Origin: Paulinella micropora
Lineage: Eukaryota > Cercozoa > Imbricatea > Euglyphida > Paulinellidae
Direction of reading: 5' to 3'
Assembly: GCA_019918135.1 (NCBI GenBank)
Contig: WBZZ01003583.1
Coordinates: 72,501 to 136,500 of the forward strand
DNA length: 64,000 nucleotides
Position numbers and translations under genes: made by a program. Below, piece by piece: positions 50,076 through 61,366 of the stretch. Below the pieces are notes generated by a model. That model saw only the letters and a program-made list of their open reading frames with translations, was not told the origin of the DNA and made no database searches. How positions within the stretch are numbered: the first letter of the stretch is position 1; every line of letters starts with the position of its first letter.

Positions 50076-53000
50076 GGTTATGGAGCCTTGGATGCGCCCC
50101 GCTACCAACTCAAGCTACCGAAGTTCTCGAAGAAGCCTGTTGATGGATTTGACCTATGGAAATGTCAGTTTTTCGCGTTTTTATTTGGCGTGGACGCACG
50201 CTACATACTGCTACTGGAAGACGCGGAAACGCCATACTCCATACAAGAGATCTCTACCATCTACGCAAGCACTAGGACTACGAAACCGACCCAACCCGCT
50301 CCATCTGGCCCAACAGGACTGCCCGCGTCCGGAACTACATCTACAGCAAAGACTGCAGCGAGGAAGGCGACGAGAAAAAGTTCCGACGACGAAGAAGAGG
50401 AACAGTCAGCCTACGGATCACGCAATGACGGAACGTCAAGCAGTTCATCGAGCAGCACATCGAGCAGCTCATCAAGCAGCTCACTCTCTATCGGATCGCC
50501 AAGTAGCTCCCTCCTACCAACCGTCCACGTACCGACTGAAATGGCTACATTGTTCAGTCAAGCAGACTATATAAAGGCCCAGATACATGTCCGTTGCTTC
50601 CTGGTAGAAGCATGCCAGGAGTCAACTGCACTCCTTACAGTGCAAAGAGCCGGCACCAACCCCGCAGTAATCTGGACTGCGCTGTGCGAGCGATTCGGAA
50701 GCAAGGGATCAGTATCCATCGCCCGACTTCTGATGCAGCTCTTCGAGACCAAGCTGAAGAACAGCACTCAACTACCTACATGGATAGAAGTCCTGACTCA
50801 ACGCTTCGAGCAACTGGACACGAGAGGAGTACCGCTACCCGACGAGTTCCGGGTGGTCTTCCTACTCTTCAAGTTGAAGGAGTGTGCGACGTTGGCGATG
50901 GGCGACATAGGTGGTACAATGTACTGGTCTAAGTCAGATAGAGACAAGCCACATTACAATGAGATGTGTTCACTTGTTTTACAAGCATTTCATGCAAACC
51001 AACTATCTGTTACCTCATCTAGGTCCCCCACTGCCCTCTACACTTCGACTTTGCCTGCGACCAGCAAGAAGGACATACAGTGCCTGAACTGCAACAGAAG
51101 GGGACACATCGCGGCCCAGTGTCGATCTACCTGCACAAAGCGTGTGTGCCAAGGACGACCCAGGCACTCTGGAACCGAGTGTCCAGTTCGCCGACGACCT
51201 GCACCACCCAACACGAACGCGCGACGTGGTGGCCGAGGTGGAGACTCGAATCGACGAGGACGAGGTGGCCGACCCGGACCGACCAACACGAGACGAATAC
51301 AACGACCAACCGGACAAGCCAACATCATCACCGACGCGGACGCAAGAACAACGTCGACGACCCAACAAGTGATCCACCAGAAGCGTGGCTGATGCACACT
51401 GGCGACTCCGACGAAGAACGACCCGACCCGGAGGAGAACGACCCATCACAAGAAGAAGTTGCCTACGTAGAAAGGGGAAATAGGTACGGCAGCAGAGCAG
51501 GACCAATCCAACTATCTCCCGTCACACCTACTTCTACCGACTATAACCCCCCTACCCCCACTGAAGCATTGCCCGCACCACACCCGGACTATTTGGAAGA
51601 CCCATCGAGACGCCCCGACATCCCGTGGAGCTCGCTCACCGTTCTACAACGCATGGATGAAAATGACTACAGACGCGCCTACATCCAGTGGACACGAATG
51701 CGGGACTTATTCCAGACGACCCCGCAGGGATTCCCGGCACCACCCGCTGGCCATTACCTTGGTACCCCCTCGGGACGCCCATCAATTATTTTCTACCGAG
51801 AACCGACCCATGGATCCTACCGTCACGACTGGTACAAGACGCGCCCGGCTCAACCTGCATTGAGCACTTCGTCTTGCGAAGCAGACGCCCGAGACGAGCA
51901 CAACGGGACCCGGGAAGTGCACAGCAACAACCGGCAGACACACAATCCCCGCACGCGCCAACGCAGAGCTTCACAAGCTCACCCACACCTGAAGATAGAA
52001 CAACTTCGAGACAAGACCAACAGGATAGACAACCGATACCTGCATTCATCGAAGAGCGCCGACAACAACAATGGGAATCACCGAGCGTGGGGACCGCCTC
52101 AACGAGCGAGGAGCTACCTACCCCAACAGTGGAACACGGTGATAGATCGCCCGTTTCGACTTTTACATTACCTGTCTTACCACGCGTGCAGGAAGAAGAA
52201 TGTCGCACACCGGTTCAACCAATGACGACATCATCGCCTACAACAGTCAACGCAGACACGGCGAGACGCATACAAGCCATAACAGAGCTACCCTACGGCC
52301 AACCGGTCCAGTACAGGCGAGTACCGGGAGCATCGCAACCGACCGAACGTAAGTACACCTTCGCTTGGTCCGACGCACATCATTGCTTCTGTGCTTCCGT
52401 CACCCCACTAACGAACAGCTGGCATACTGGAGCATCGTGAAGGACTTCCGCCTGCTTCCGGAGCAATGGTCATTAACCAAACCGGACTGCATCGACTGCA
52501 AACCCGTTCGCGAAGCCAAGCGTGGCAGTATCAGATGGGACTGCACATACTGCGGCAAACAAGAAGGGAAGCTAAAGCGATGCAGCGGCTGTCAGCTTGT
52601 TTACTACTGCAACATCGACCACCAGAAGACCGACTGGCCGGCACATACGGAATTCTGCAACATGGCCAAGCGTCACCCTCTGATCGACCAGCTACGAGCA
52701 AGAGGAACGAGGTATGACCTGCTCGGCATACCGACAGACCAACCCGAATTGGCCGACCTCGCATTTCAGCACCTGCTGCTGCGATACCACGAAGGGGGGC
52801 CGCACGCACCTCTATTCATTGACTCACCCACAATGTTGGACATGGCCATGAGCCTGGATGAATTTACAACCAGAGGGAGACGCGTGGACCCCAGGACTGC
52901 GACGATGGCACAATCACATGCCCACCTCAACTTCGCGGAAAATGATGAAGACTACGTGGAGACCTCAGCGACACCGAATGCAAACCTCACCGCCATCGCA

Positions 53001-56000
53001 GCTACCCTACCGGACATGCCCGACATAGACAACGCCTATTCATTCGCCGAACCGACAGCAACGTGGGCTACACTACGACCACCACCGACTGGAATGGACG
53101 AAATTGAGGCAGAACAACACCGACCTATGGAATAGACGCAACGGGTGAACAGTGGCGACGACTGTTGGAGAAGCAGCTGAAGCGGATGCTGAACATACCA
53201 GACACGCTGACATGAAGCACCGACCGCCACCGATGAGGCCATTTATACCTGACATCGAACCATTGTTCAACGACAACGTCTGACCCCCAGTCAACTACTA
53301 CCCGCCTGCAGGGCCTGAAGAAGCTGAAGAGCTGCGGGAACGCCTAAGACGCCATGACTATACACACACAATCGAGTTCGTGCTAATGGCGGACATCTTC
53401 GACGAGGAGGAAAAGAAAGACCCAAAGGAAGACACAGCAGACGCGGAGACCGTAGCTGACGAGGACGCCTGCGACGACATCGACGAACCGGAGCTCGACG
53501 ACCCGGAGTACGAGGACCGCTTCTTCCCACCCGCACTGGACTTCGCCAACGTTCGAGAGTGGCAATACTACGTCAACGATCACCCAGAGTTAGAATATTT
53601 GGAGTTCAAAGATATGAACGAATACAACACATGGATGCAAGAGACGATGGACCTCGAACGGAAAGAGCTCAACACTGCTGTCAACTACATCCTGATGGCC
53701 GACGACAACCCTCCCGACGTTGTTGATAGCGCATGCAACCGCTGGCTATTCCACGCTAAGGCTCCCGTCGACCCCAAGTCTGTCCGCGAAGAGAAGCCGG
53801 CATTCCTAAACAACATATCCGGCAAACCACTTCCGGTGAGGACAAGGGCGACTGCCACTCCGACGTGGCTCAATGGTTATGGTATATCGGTTAAACAGTC
53901 ATTTCCAAACTCACTCATATCACCATCATTACCATTCAACCTTGTCCCCACCCCACGCCTTGACCATGACATGCACAAGACAGTCATTCACCAGAATGGA
54001 CAAGTGTTCATATACGACAAACCCATAACACTAGACAGAAAGAACATATTAGCAAGGGGGAGGCTCAACTCACACCTACCATATGAACTAGATAGACCTG
54101 GAACAAAACCACTTGACCCTCATCAACGATACATACCATACAGGTCCAAGCCACGAGAACCAACATTGGCCGCGACTGTCGACAGCCTGCCAGATCTTGC
54201 ACTATGGTCAGTCAACCCTCTACCATCACATGCACCGTACGACGCTATGACCCTACACAGAGCTTTAATGCATGCAAACCCGCAGATAATGCATGAGTTT
54301 GCGAACAGTGTAGGCAGACGCATCGCTGGTAAAGATTGGATGCGTCTGGAACAGGGGCTATGTATAGAGGGAACTATCTAGACCTAGAGTACAAGAAAGG
54401 TGAGGCATTAAACATAGACTTCAGCGGTCCATTTGCCGTTCGATCAAGGTTCGGAAACTACTATCGAGGGGGGGTGACATGTTCTCACACAAAGTTTGCT
54501 TGCGACTTCGACACACCCACACGTGAGTCTAAACTATACATACCTCATCTCACACGCATATTTGCCTTCTTTGAGAGACAATCAGGCAATAAGCTAAAAC
54601 AAATAAAAGCAGATGGTGAGTTTGTGTCTGAACTACTAAGAGATTACACAGACAAACACGGCATCATACTCAAGACCACCACACGCAACGAGCCAAACAT
54701 GAACCCCTTTGCAGAAAGGATGAATTGGACAGACGACACACGCGCCCTAGCTGCACAGTTAGACGCAGGCTTGCCACACACATTTGGGAAGATACACACA
54801 AAGCGAGCCTAGCTATCCGAATGGTTACACCAGTTTGCAAAGGCATGGACAAAGGCAAATCCCCATGGGAATTGCTTATGGGCCGGAAACCCGTGCAATC
54901 ATTTATTCAACCTTTCGGGTGCCTTGCATGGGTCAAAGTGGAAACGACAAAGGCACAGCCTGTCGCTGTACCAGGCACACTCATCGGCTATAATATATAT
55001 CGTCGTGTCTATAAGATACTCATTCAGGAAACCAGACAAGTGGCTACGGTGGAAAAACGCAACGTACGTTTCGACACTACGACTCGCGGCTACACTTGCA
55101 AGGTGCCCAGACGCCCTTGGCAACCACTCCTAGTGTCGCACAACGAGACGTACACTGCTCTACCAACTGTCCAGTGAAAAAACGAGGACCAACTACTACA
55201 GTTCCACAACTTTGACGCACCCAGTGGCTGGTGGCCAAAAGAACAACGGTCGACTTTTTCACCAGACACAACAAACACACTGGACACACTGGAAGATGAG
55301 ACAACATACCCAACCACCAAACCCACTTCAAGCCTTTACGTGCAACCGAACCCATCTTTTGGCTCTCTACTCCCCCCACCCACCACATTTACTCCCAACT
55401 CAACAACTTCAGTTGCACAAAAGGCCAAGACAAGCACAGCACATCGACAGACAACACAACACAACCAACCGACACCAACCCCATCCCAACCTTTATCTGC
55501 GACCCTATTCCCCCTCCCAAATAATTGGACCAGCAGTAAAGGCATACCACGACAATGGGATGGTGCTGCAATAACTCAAACATAGTTGCCCAGCCTAGGC
55601 AAAGGAAGCAAACACCAGCACACCGCCCCACTCACACTGCTCACATCACTTTTACTCATGAGCTTGAGGGGGAGGAAGAACAGGCCATAGAACAAGACAA
55701 CTATTGTTTGTTTACGAGAGTGTTACACATTTCTCAGAAAAACATAAGGTCTCACCCACAGGTACTCGCTGCACAGTTAGCCGAGTTGCAAGGATTGTTT
55801 GAATGTGAGGCATTGTAATGGGTGCCTCGGGCCACAGCAACAACAGCGAACGTACCTCCCGTTCACACAACATTCGTCGATGCAATTAAGACAGACGAAT
55901 CGACAGGGCAGCAAAAATACAAATCGCGACTAGTAGCGTTAGGAAATAGAATGAAAGAATATATACATTATAATCCATGCGAATGCTCCTCACCCACCGC

Positions 56001-57517
56001 CCAACCTATGTTTCTTTTGCTACTAGTCTCGTATGCTGCCTTTAGTGGCCTCATGATTTCTCATCTTGACTTCTCACAGGCGTATTCCCATGCAGACATG
56101 AAGGACCTTGCCTTCGCCTACCCGCCGAAAGGATATGAGAACGAAAGTGACCCTTCAATGATTTTATTATTGAAGAAGGCACTTTATGGCACCCTTCAGG
56201 CGGGGCGAAGATGGTTCGATCATATTTCAGCAAGCGTGAGGCAGATAGGGTACAAACAATCCACACTGGACCCTTGTATTTTCTTTTTGCCTCAGGTTAG
56301 CAACCGGCCGAAACTACCTCTCTACCTACTACTACGCACAGTGCTTGTTTTTCATAGAACCACGAGCGAGCATGAGGCCCTGTTTACCGAATTGAAACAT
56401 TCATTTAGGGTGAAAGATTTGGGCCAGGTTAGGACGTTCTGTGGTTTGCAGTTTGTTAGGACATCAGAGGGCATAGTAATACATCAACATGAATATATTA
56501 AGGGCATGCTTAGGGATTTCAACTTTCACGAGGCCAAGCCGGTGGCTACCCCTGCAGCCATGACTGACCCTCCACCTGCGAATAAAGAAGCAAAGCTTCG
56601 GCGTTTCTCGCTTCCTCGCTTGCTCGGTGCCCTCCTCTGGCCGGCAACCCAGACTCAACCTGCGATCTCCTACGCAGTCAATCACGCAGCCGTGCTCGCC
56701 TCCAAGAAGCCTGATGTGGCCTACTCCGCAATAGCCCGCATCCTTCGATACCTTCGAACGCCAAGAGGCATTTTCTTCCCGTTTCAAACCCGTAGGTTGG
56801 AACTTATTTCCTTTCGGACAGCAACCTCGGGGGATGTGAGTACACGCGACGTTCGAGAACGGGTCAATTGCACATGACGACCGGCCCAATAGCATGGAGT
56901 TCGAAGCGTCAACCAACTGTCGCGCTGTCGACCCAAGACGCTGAAACCATCACCAACTCTACAACGTGCCGGACAGCGATCGCAATCCTACACATGCGCC
57001 AAGACATTGGCATCCCGTTGAAGACGCCGGTCACAATCAACAACGACAACCGGGGGGCAGTGCTGAATGCAACCAACGGCATGAGTACCGACCGCACGCG
57101 TCATCTGGCCCTCAAACACGTACGTGGTGGAGCGAGTACGAGCCGGGGAGGTGATCGTTCGACACGTGCCCACGAAGGACAACCTGGCTGACTTGATGAC
57201 GAAGTCACTTCCAACTCCGCGATCTTCAGAAATAGTCGCAGTTTACTGTATTACTTTAGGACGTTATACCTCATTTCGAGGCGTTGTGCGATTATTACTT
57301 CCGCTTAAACACTAAGGATGGACTTACAATAACAGACTTGCTATACCGTTGCAAGGACCTGCTTTTTTTTCTTTTCAGTGTTAAAGTAGCTTTAACATGT
57401 ATCATATTATGTTATATTATATAAAATCATGAACATAGTTACTGCTTATTACATCTATGTTACTATATCATCACCCATTTCATCATCAATAATACATATT
57501 GTTATGCCGAGGGGGAG

Positions 57518-57923
57518 AGTAAGCAATAATATTTACTAAATATATTGTTACCTTTTTATGGTCAATTTCACGACATAACAATTATAATTAGGCCGGATTA
57601 CATTCATTGCCATTTATATATTTGCCTATCATATTTATTATTCGTTACAACAATATTGCCATTATTCATATATTAGTTACCAGTTATATACATTGGCCCA
57701 TACTGATGCAATATCATAAGTTAGGCTACAAAGCCAGTATATAAATTTATGGTATTTATTTACTCCTCGTGATTATAAATTTATGGTATTTTAGATCGAG
57801 TTCAAGTCATTGGTTCTTAACCATTGATCAAACTCATTATTATCGTTTCAACCTTTGATCAAAGTACCTCAGCGTAAACAATTATTCAAGTATCCGGAGA
57901 CAATGTCTACTAGCATACTTTCT
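57518..57923 (+). repeat. 3' LTR of copia E
   Basis: 406 bp directly after the purine tract, ending ACTTTCT and followed by the target duplication GTGCA. It carries an orphan copy of the gag start codon because that codon lies within the LTR. Confidence 0.9.
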
Positions 57924-58310
57924 GTGCATCCACTCCAGCCCCCTTTTCGAGGCCTTTCACGTAGACCTCCCAATCGTTCGGCACCACCTTGAATTGTAGT
58001 ACCATTTCCAGTAACGTAGCTAGCTGACACATGCATTGTTGAAACAAGTCCAGTAGTCAGCAACATTAACTTTTGCATTGTAAACTTCCCCCGGCACATC
58101 AGCTTCTTCTTCTCCAACGAAGATCATCGGGTTTGTCGAAGCCATGAACGCAAATGCCTCCTTTTTTCCTTTGCACTTCCCACCGACCTCGAGTAGACCT
58201 CCTAAAGTGCGGGCAACCAATCCCCCTCCCCACATACTCCTGTGGGATCCAAGAACAATTCTCTGCCTGCTTCAATTGTCCAACGCATTCAAAAAAAACC
58301 ACGAATCAAG
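57924..58310 (-). mobile_element. 5' part of copia D, beyond the element E insertion
   Basis: Minus-strand gag-like sequence (for example FMASTNPMIFVGEEEADVPG) lies immediately right of the GTGCA duplication. Its direction and position agree with the part of D left of element E. The outer border near 58310 is approximate; no LTR of D was recognised before the Fanzor-like region. A few breaks are present. Confidence 0.6.
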
Positions 58311-58828
58311 GTACGTACATGACAACAGGGAAGCCACTGGGCACTAGGGGGCCTGTGCTGACTACGGATTCTACCAGTGACATTGAATGAGACAGCTCAC
58401 TCTCTGGGAAAAGGTGAACAGGCGTCCAGCGCAGGGGGCAACTAGCCCGGCTAACAGCACGGAGCCTCAGGCCAGCCCGCGCCCGGGCCACTGCCCGCAG
58501 CCCGCGAGCTGCGACGTAGAGCCACGAGAAGCCAAGACCAGAGAGAAGAAAGGCGACAGTCTGGCGAAGCCAGCTTTAGCGTATGCGCCTTTCTGGACCG
58601 AGTCTGCCAGGGAGATGTCCAGGCAGCTACCTCTAGCTGTAGGCAGCGGCTTGGCTCTGACTGTCTGGCCCGTTCCTCTGAGCAAGGTCATGGGCTGCGG
58701 ATCCTGGAGCTCGACCCGCAGGTACGAGCCGACAACGCGACTGAGCTCACAAGCGACCTCCTGGCAGTCGCGACTTGCACTCTTGCCCGCAACCAAGGTC
58801 GATGCGCGACTGAACGCGGCCCAGCGTA

Positions 58829-60318
58829 AACAGAAGGCGCCCAAGAAGAAATCCAGTCGCAACAAGAAGCCCCGCTTAAGACGCTCAAGTGCAGAATCTA
58901 CCCCAAGACCAAAGATAAAGAAGTTAGGCGAGCTTGGCTGCGTAAGGCGTGGCTGCTCTACCGGGCTGTCCATACTACCTGGAATGCTGCGCTGGCTTGG
59001 CTGCGCAAAGAGGATAAGCGCTTTTCGCACTGCCACGAAGAAGCGAAAGCTACTTGGGCTAGTAGAAAAAGGCCAAGGTGCACGGAAACAGAGGAGAAGC
59101 CCGCCAAGAAACAGAAGAAGGAGACGGTGGAAGAGACACCCGAGGAGGTCAAAGCCAGGAAAGCCAACCGTCGACAAGAGCAAAAGGAGCGCCAAGAAAA
59201 AAGAAGGGCAGAGCTGGGCGGCAGAATGCGGCGCCTGGGCGACTTTGACCTAGATACGCTGCGCCTGCGTTTTGTGAAGGACAGTAGCAAATTCGTGCAA
59301 AAGCATTCCTGGCTGCTCCAGGTGCCGTGTGATATCCGCGAAGTGGCCATCCGGGACTTGCAAGCGAGGGCCTCCGACATCTCCAATCTTAGGCAGAAGG
59401 CCAAACTATTTCACTGGAAGAGGGTTAACTTCCGCAAATGGGAAGAGCGCAAGTCAACGATTGCGATCTCGCACACGAATTGGGGCGCCGGCGAGGTTTC
59501 TTTGCAGGCTTTCTGGGCGGTGAATCAGTCGCCTCCAGAGATTGGAGAAAGCAAGAGCGTAGGTCTGGAACCCCCAAGCTTGAAATCAAGCACGACGTGC
59601 GCCTGAGGGTCGATCGCCTGGGCAAATGGTACTTACACGTACCGGTAGAGATGCAGCAGCGCCAGCGTGATGTTGCCGAGCCTGAGTCCAAGCGCGTAGT
59701 GAGCATCGACCCGGGCGTCCGGAGCTTTCTGACCGTGTACCACGCGGACTCTGGTGCGATCACCGAATTCGGGTGCGGGTCGATTGCACGCGTGTACCGG
59801 CTCCAGAATCAGAAGCATACCGACAAGCTGCTGAGCAAGCTTGCGCTGCTGGCTAAGGACACGAGCAAGAAGCGCAACCGCTGGCGCCTACGGCGCGCTA
59901 TCATTCGTGCGTGCTAAAATCTACCACAGGGTCGGAGACGCGCACAATAAAGCCGCCAGGTGGCTGCTTGATAACCACGACTACGTGGTGCTGCCTTGGT
60001 TTGGGGCGGCGGACATGGTGCAAGGGAACACCGTCGCCAGAGAAACCAAGCGCAAGATGCTGGCCTGGCGTCACGCAGCTTTTCGCAAGCGTTTGCTCGA
60101 CCTGCAGAGAGAATACATCGGTAAGTGCAAGGTGCTCGTATGCAACGAAAACTTCACCACGCAGGCGTGCACGCAATGCATGGGCGCTGTGGCCCGACAT
60201 TTAAGCCGCCAGGGTGTACAGCTGCCAGTGGTGCGCCCTGCAGCACGGACGCGACATGAACGCCAGTCGCAACATCCTCTTAAGACTGCTAGCTTTGGGC
60301 CAACAGGACTTGTACTAG
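58829..60318 (+). pseudogene. Fanzor/TnpB-like RNA-guided nuclease relic
   Basis: The gene reads in more than one plus-strand frame, with about three frame changes, so it is probably dead. Family landmarks are in the right order. An N-terminal TnpB-like segment (LKCRIYPKTKDKEVRRAW, then LYRAVHTTWNAAL) is followed by a Lys/Glu-rich insert, KLFHWKRVNFRKWEERKS and FFAGFLG. RuvC-I SIDPGVRSF has its Asp near 59708. A helical RAKIYHRVGDAHNKAARWLL follows. RuvC-II NENFTTQACTQC has its Glu near 60147, CxxC pairs CTQC and CQWC follow, and RuvC-III HGRDMNASRNIL has its Asp near 60253. All three catalytic acids are kept. An open basic frame upstream from 58387 may add an N-terminal extension typical of Fanzors. 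No serine recombinase partner was seen. Confidence 0.85.
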
Positions 60319-60333
60319 ACAAAAGAAAAATCT

Positions 60334-60366
60334 AACACAGACCCGATATAGGTTGGGTTTAGTGTT
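60334..60366 (+). other. Hairpin just 3' of the Fanzor-like gene
   Basis: AACAC, one base, GACCC, a 10-base loop, GGGTT, two bases, GTGTT: an imperfect 10-bp stem starting 16 bases after the stop. In TnpB and Fanzor loci the guide RNA comes from the 3' end of the gene and flank, so this could be a remnant of that structure. It could also be unrelated. Confidence 0.4.
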
Positions 60367-60637
60367 TTGCCTCGATTGGGGCCTCTGGGGGGGGGGGGGG
60401 GGGTCGGCCGTGTGTTGCCTCCCCTCCCTCCCTCTGTAGGAATCTCTGAATTTTCAGAATGAAGATTTCAATCCAATCCGAAGCTGTCCCTCTCTCCCTC
60501 ACTCTTTGTTTTTTTTTGGTAGCTGTTTGCTGTTTTTTTTCTCGCTTCTCTTTACTTAATAAACGAAAGGCTAGAGAACAACCCGGCTGCCATTAGCAAA
60601 GGGTGTAATGGACGCGGGTGGTGCCTACAGGTAGGAG
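60367..60637. other. Spacer with G16 tract and pyrimidine-rich tail
   Basis: No gene. It contains a run of about 16 G (60389-60404), a CCTCCC-rich stretch and several T runs. An AATAAA lies at about 60558, and any transcript using it would be on the plus strand. Confidence 0.45.
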
Positions 60638-61366
60638 GTGAGCTACACTACTGAACAAGCTCTGATTCAAGCCGTCAGCGATGCGTGCAAGAAATATCGC
60701 GATGTCCTGGTGTGTGTGTCACTGCCCGCCGACGACGCACAACTCTCGTCGGCGCCCAGGGGGCCCTGCGCCTGCACGCCCGGGACTCGGGCCAAAAGGC
60801 GCAAGGTAGACGACCATCTGCTCACGCAATTACGCGTGGACCAGACTGCGCTGGGCGCCTTCTGCCAAAGCGACGCACCGTACGCTGCCGCGCTGGACGA
60901 GGCGCTGGCCAAAGACGGCACCGCGCCAACGGCGGACCGCCTGAGCTACGGGCTGGCTATGCGCTGGCACGAGGCCGGCCGGCGGGACGCCGTGCGTCGG
61001 TGTCTGTACTTTCTGCGCAGGGCGGCCGCCCGGCAGGCTAATCGGCAGGACGAGGAAGAGCTGTACGTGATCATGTGCGATCCCCAGGCGCTGACCCGAC
61101 CATGTTGCCAGCAGAGGTACCTCAAAGCGCTGGAGCGGTGGTTGGCCCGCCCAGACGACATTCGTGCCCTCCAGGTAGGCGAGCTGCTCATAGAACCGTG
61201 GCGCCGCCGCTGGCAATTTTCTGCGGCCGAAGCCCAGGCCATTTGCGAGCCGGCCCTCCAGCTCAGTTACCAGGGCGTGACCGCGAGCACCAGAGTACAG
61301 GCCCGGCAGATTACGGCCTGCCTGTTCAACCACAGCGATGCCGCAGCAGACGACGAGGACCGCTAA
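60638..61366 (+). CDS. Unrecognised 242-codon ORF in the GC-rich block
   Basis: An open frame from an ATG at 60638 (MSYTTEQALIQAVSDACKKY). It has a basic patch near residue 52 (TRAKRRKVDD), which resembles a nuclear localisation signal, then a mostly helical Arg/Ala/Glu-rich body (RLSYGLAMRWHEAGRRDAV, CLYFLRRAAARQANRQDEEE) and an acidic end (AAADDEDR). No family is recognised. It lies 320 bp after the Fanzor-like relic, on the same strand, in sequence markedly more GC-rich than the retrotransposon zone. It may be a host gene exon or a gene from a large DNA virus; the sequence alone does not decide. Confidence 0.5.
   Translation: MSYTTEQALIQAVSDACKKYRDVLVCVSLPADDAQLSSAPRGPCACTPGTRAKRRKVDDHLLTQLRVDQTALGAFCQSDAPYAAALDEALAKDGTAPTADRLSYGLAMRWHEAGRRDAVRRCLYFLRRAAARQANRQDEEELYVIMCDPQALTRPCCQQRYLKALERWLARPDDIRALQVGELLIEPWRRRWQFSAAEAQAICEPALQLSYQGVTASTRVQARQITACLFNHSDAAADDEDR

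Larger units (their letters stand above)
49395..57923 (+). mobile_element. Ty1/copia element E, inserted in copia D
   Basis: Plus-strand element with two matching LTRs and a 5-bp target duplication GTGCA (49390-49394 and 57924-57928). Order: gag from about 50055 with a CCHC knuckle (CLNCNRRGHIAAQC) near 51080; a MYND-type zinc finger at 52542-52669 (CTYC, CSGC, VYYC, HTEFC); protease region (VVDSACNRWLFHAKAP) near 53725; integrase at about 54.3-55.1 kb; reverse transcriptase from about 55.7 kb (LDFSQAYSHADM, ALYGTLQAGRRWFDHI); RNase H to about 57200; and a purine tract GAGGGGGAG (57509-57517). The LTRs differ at roughly six positions, so it is older than C but younger than D. It is broken, with several interruptions. 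Confidence 0.92.
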
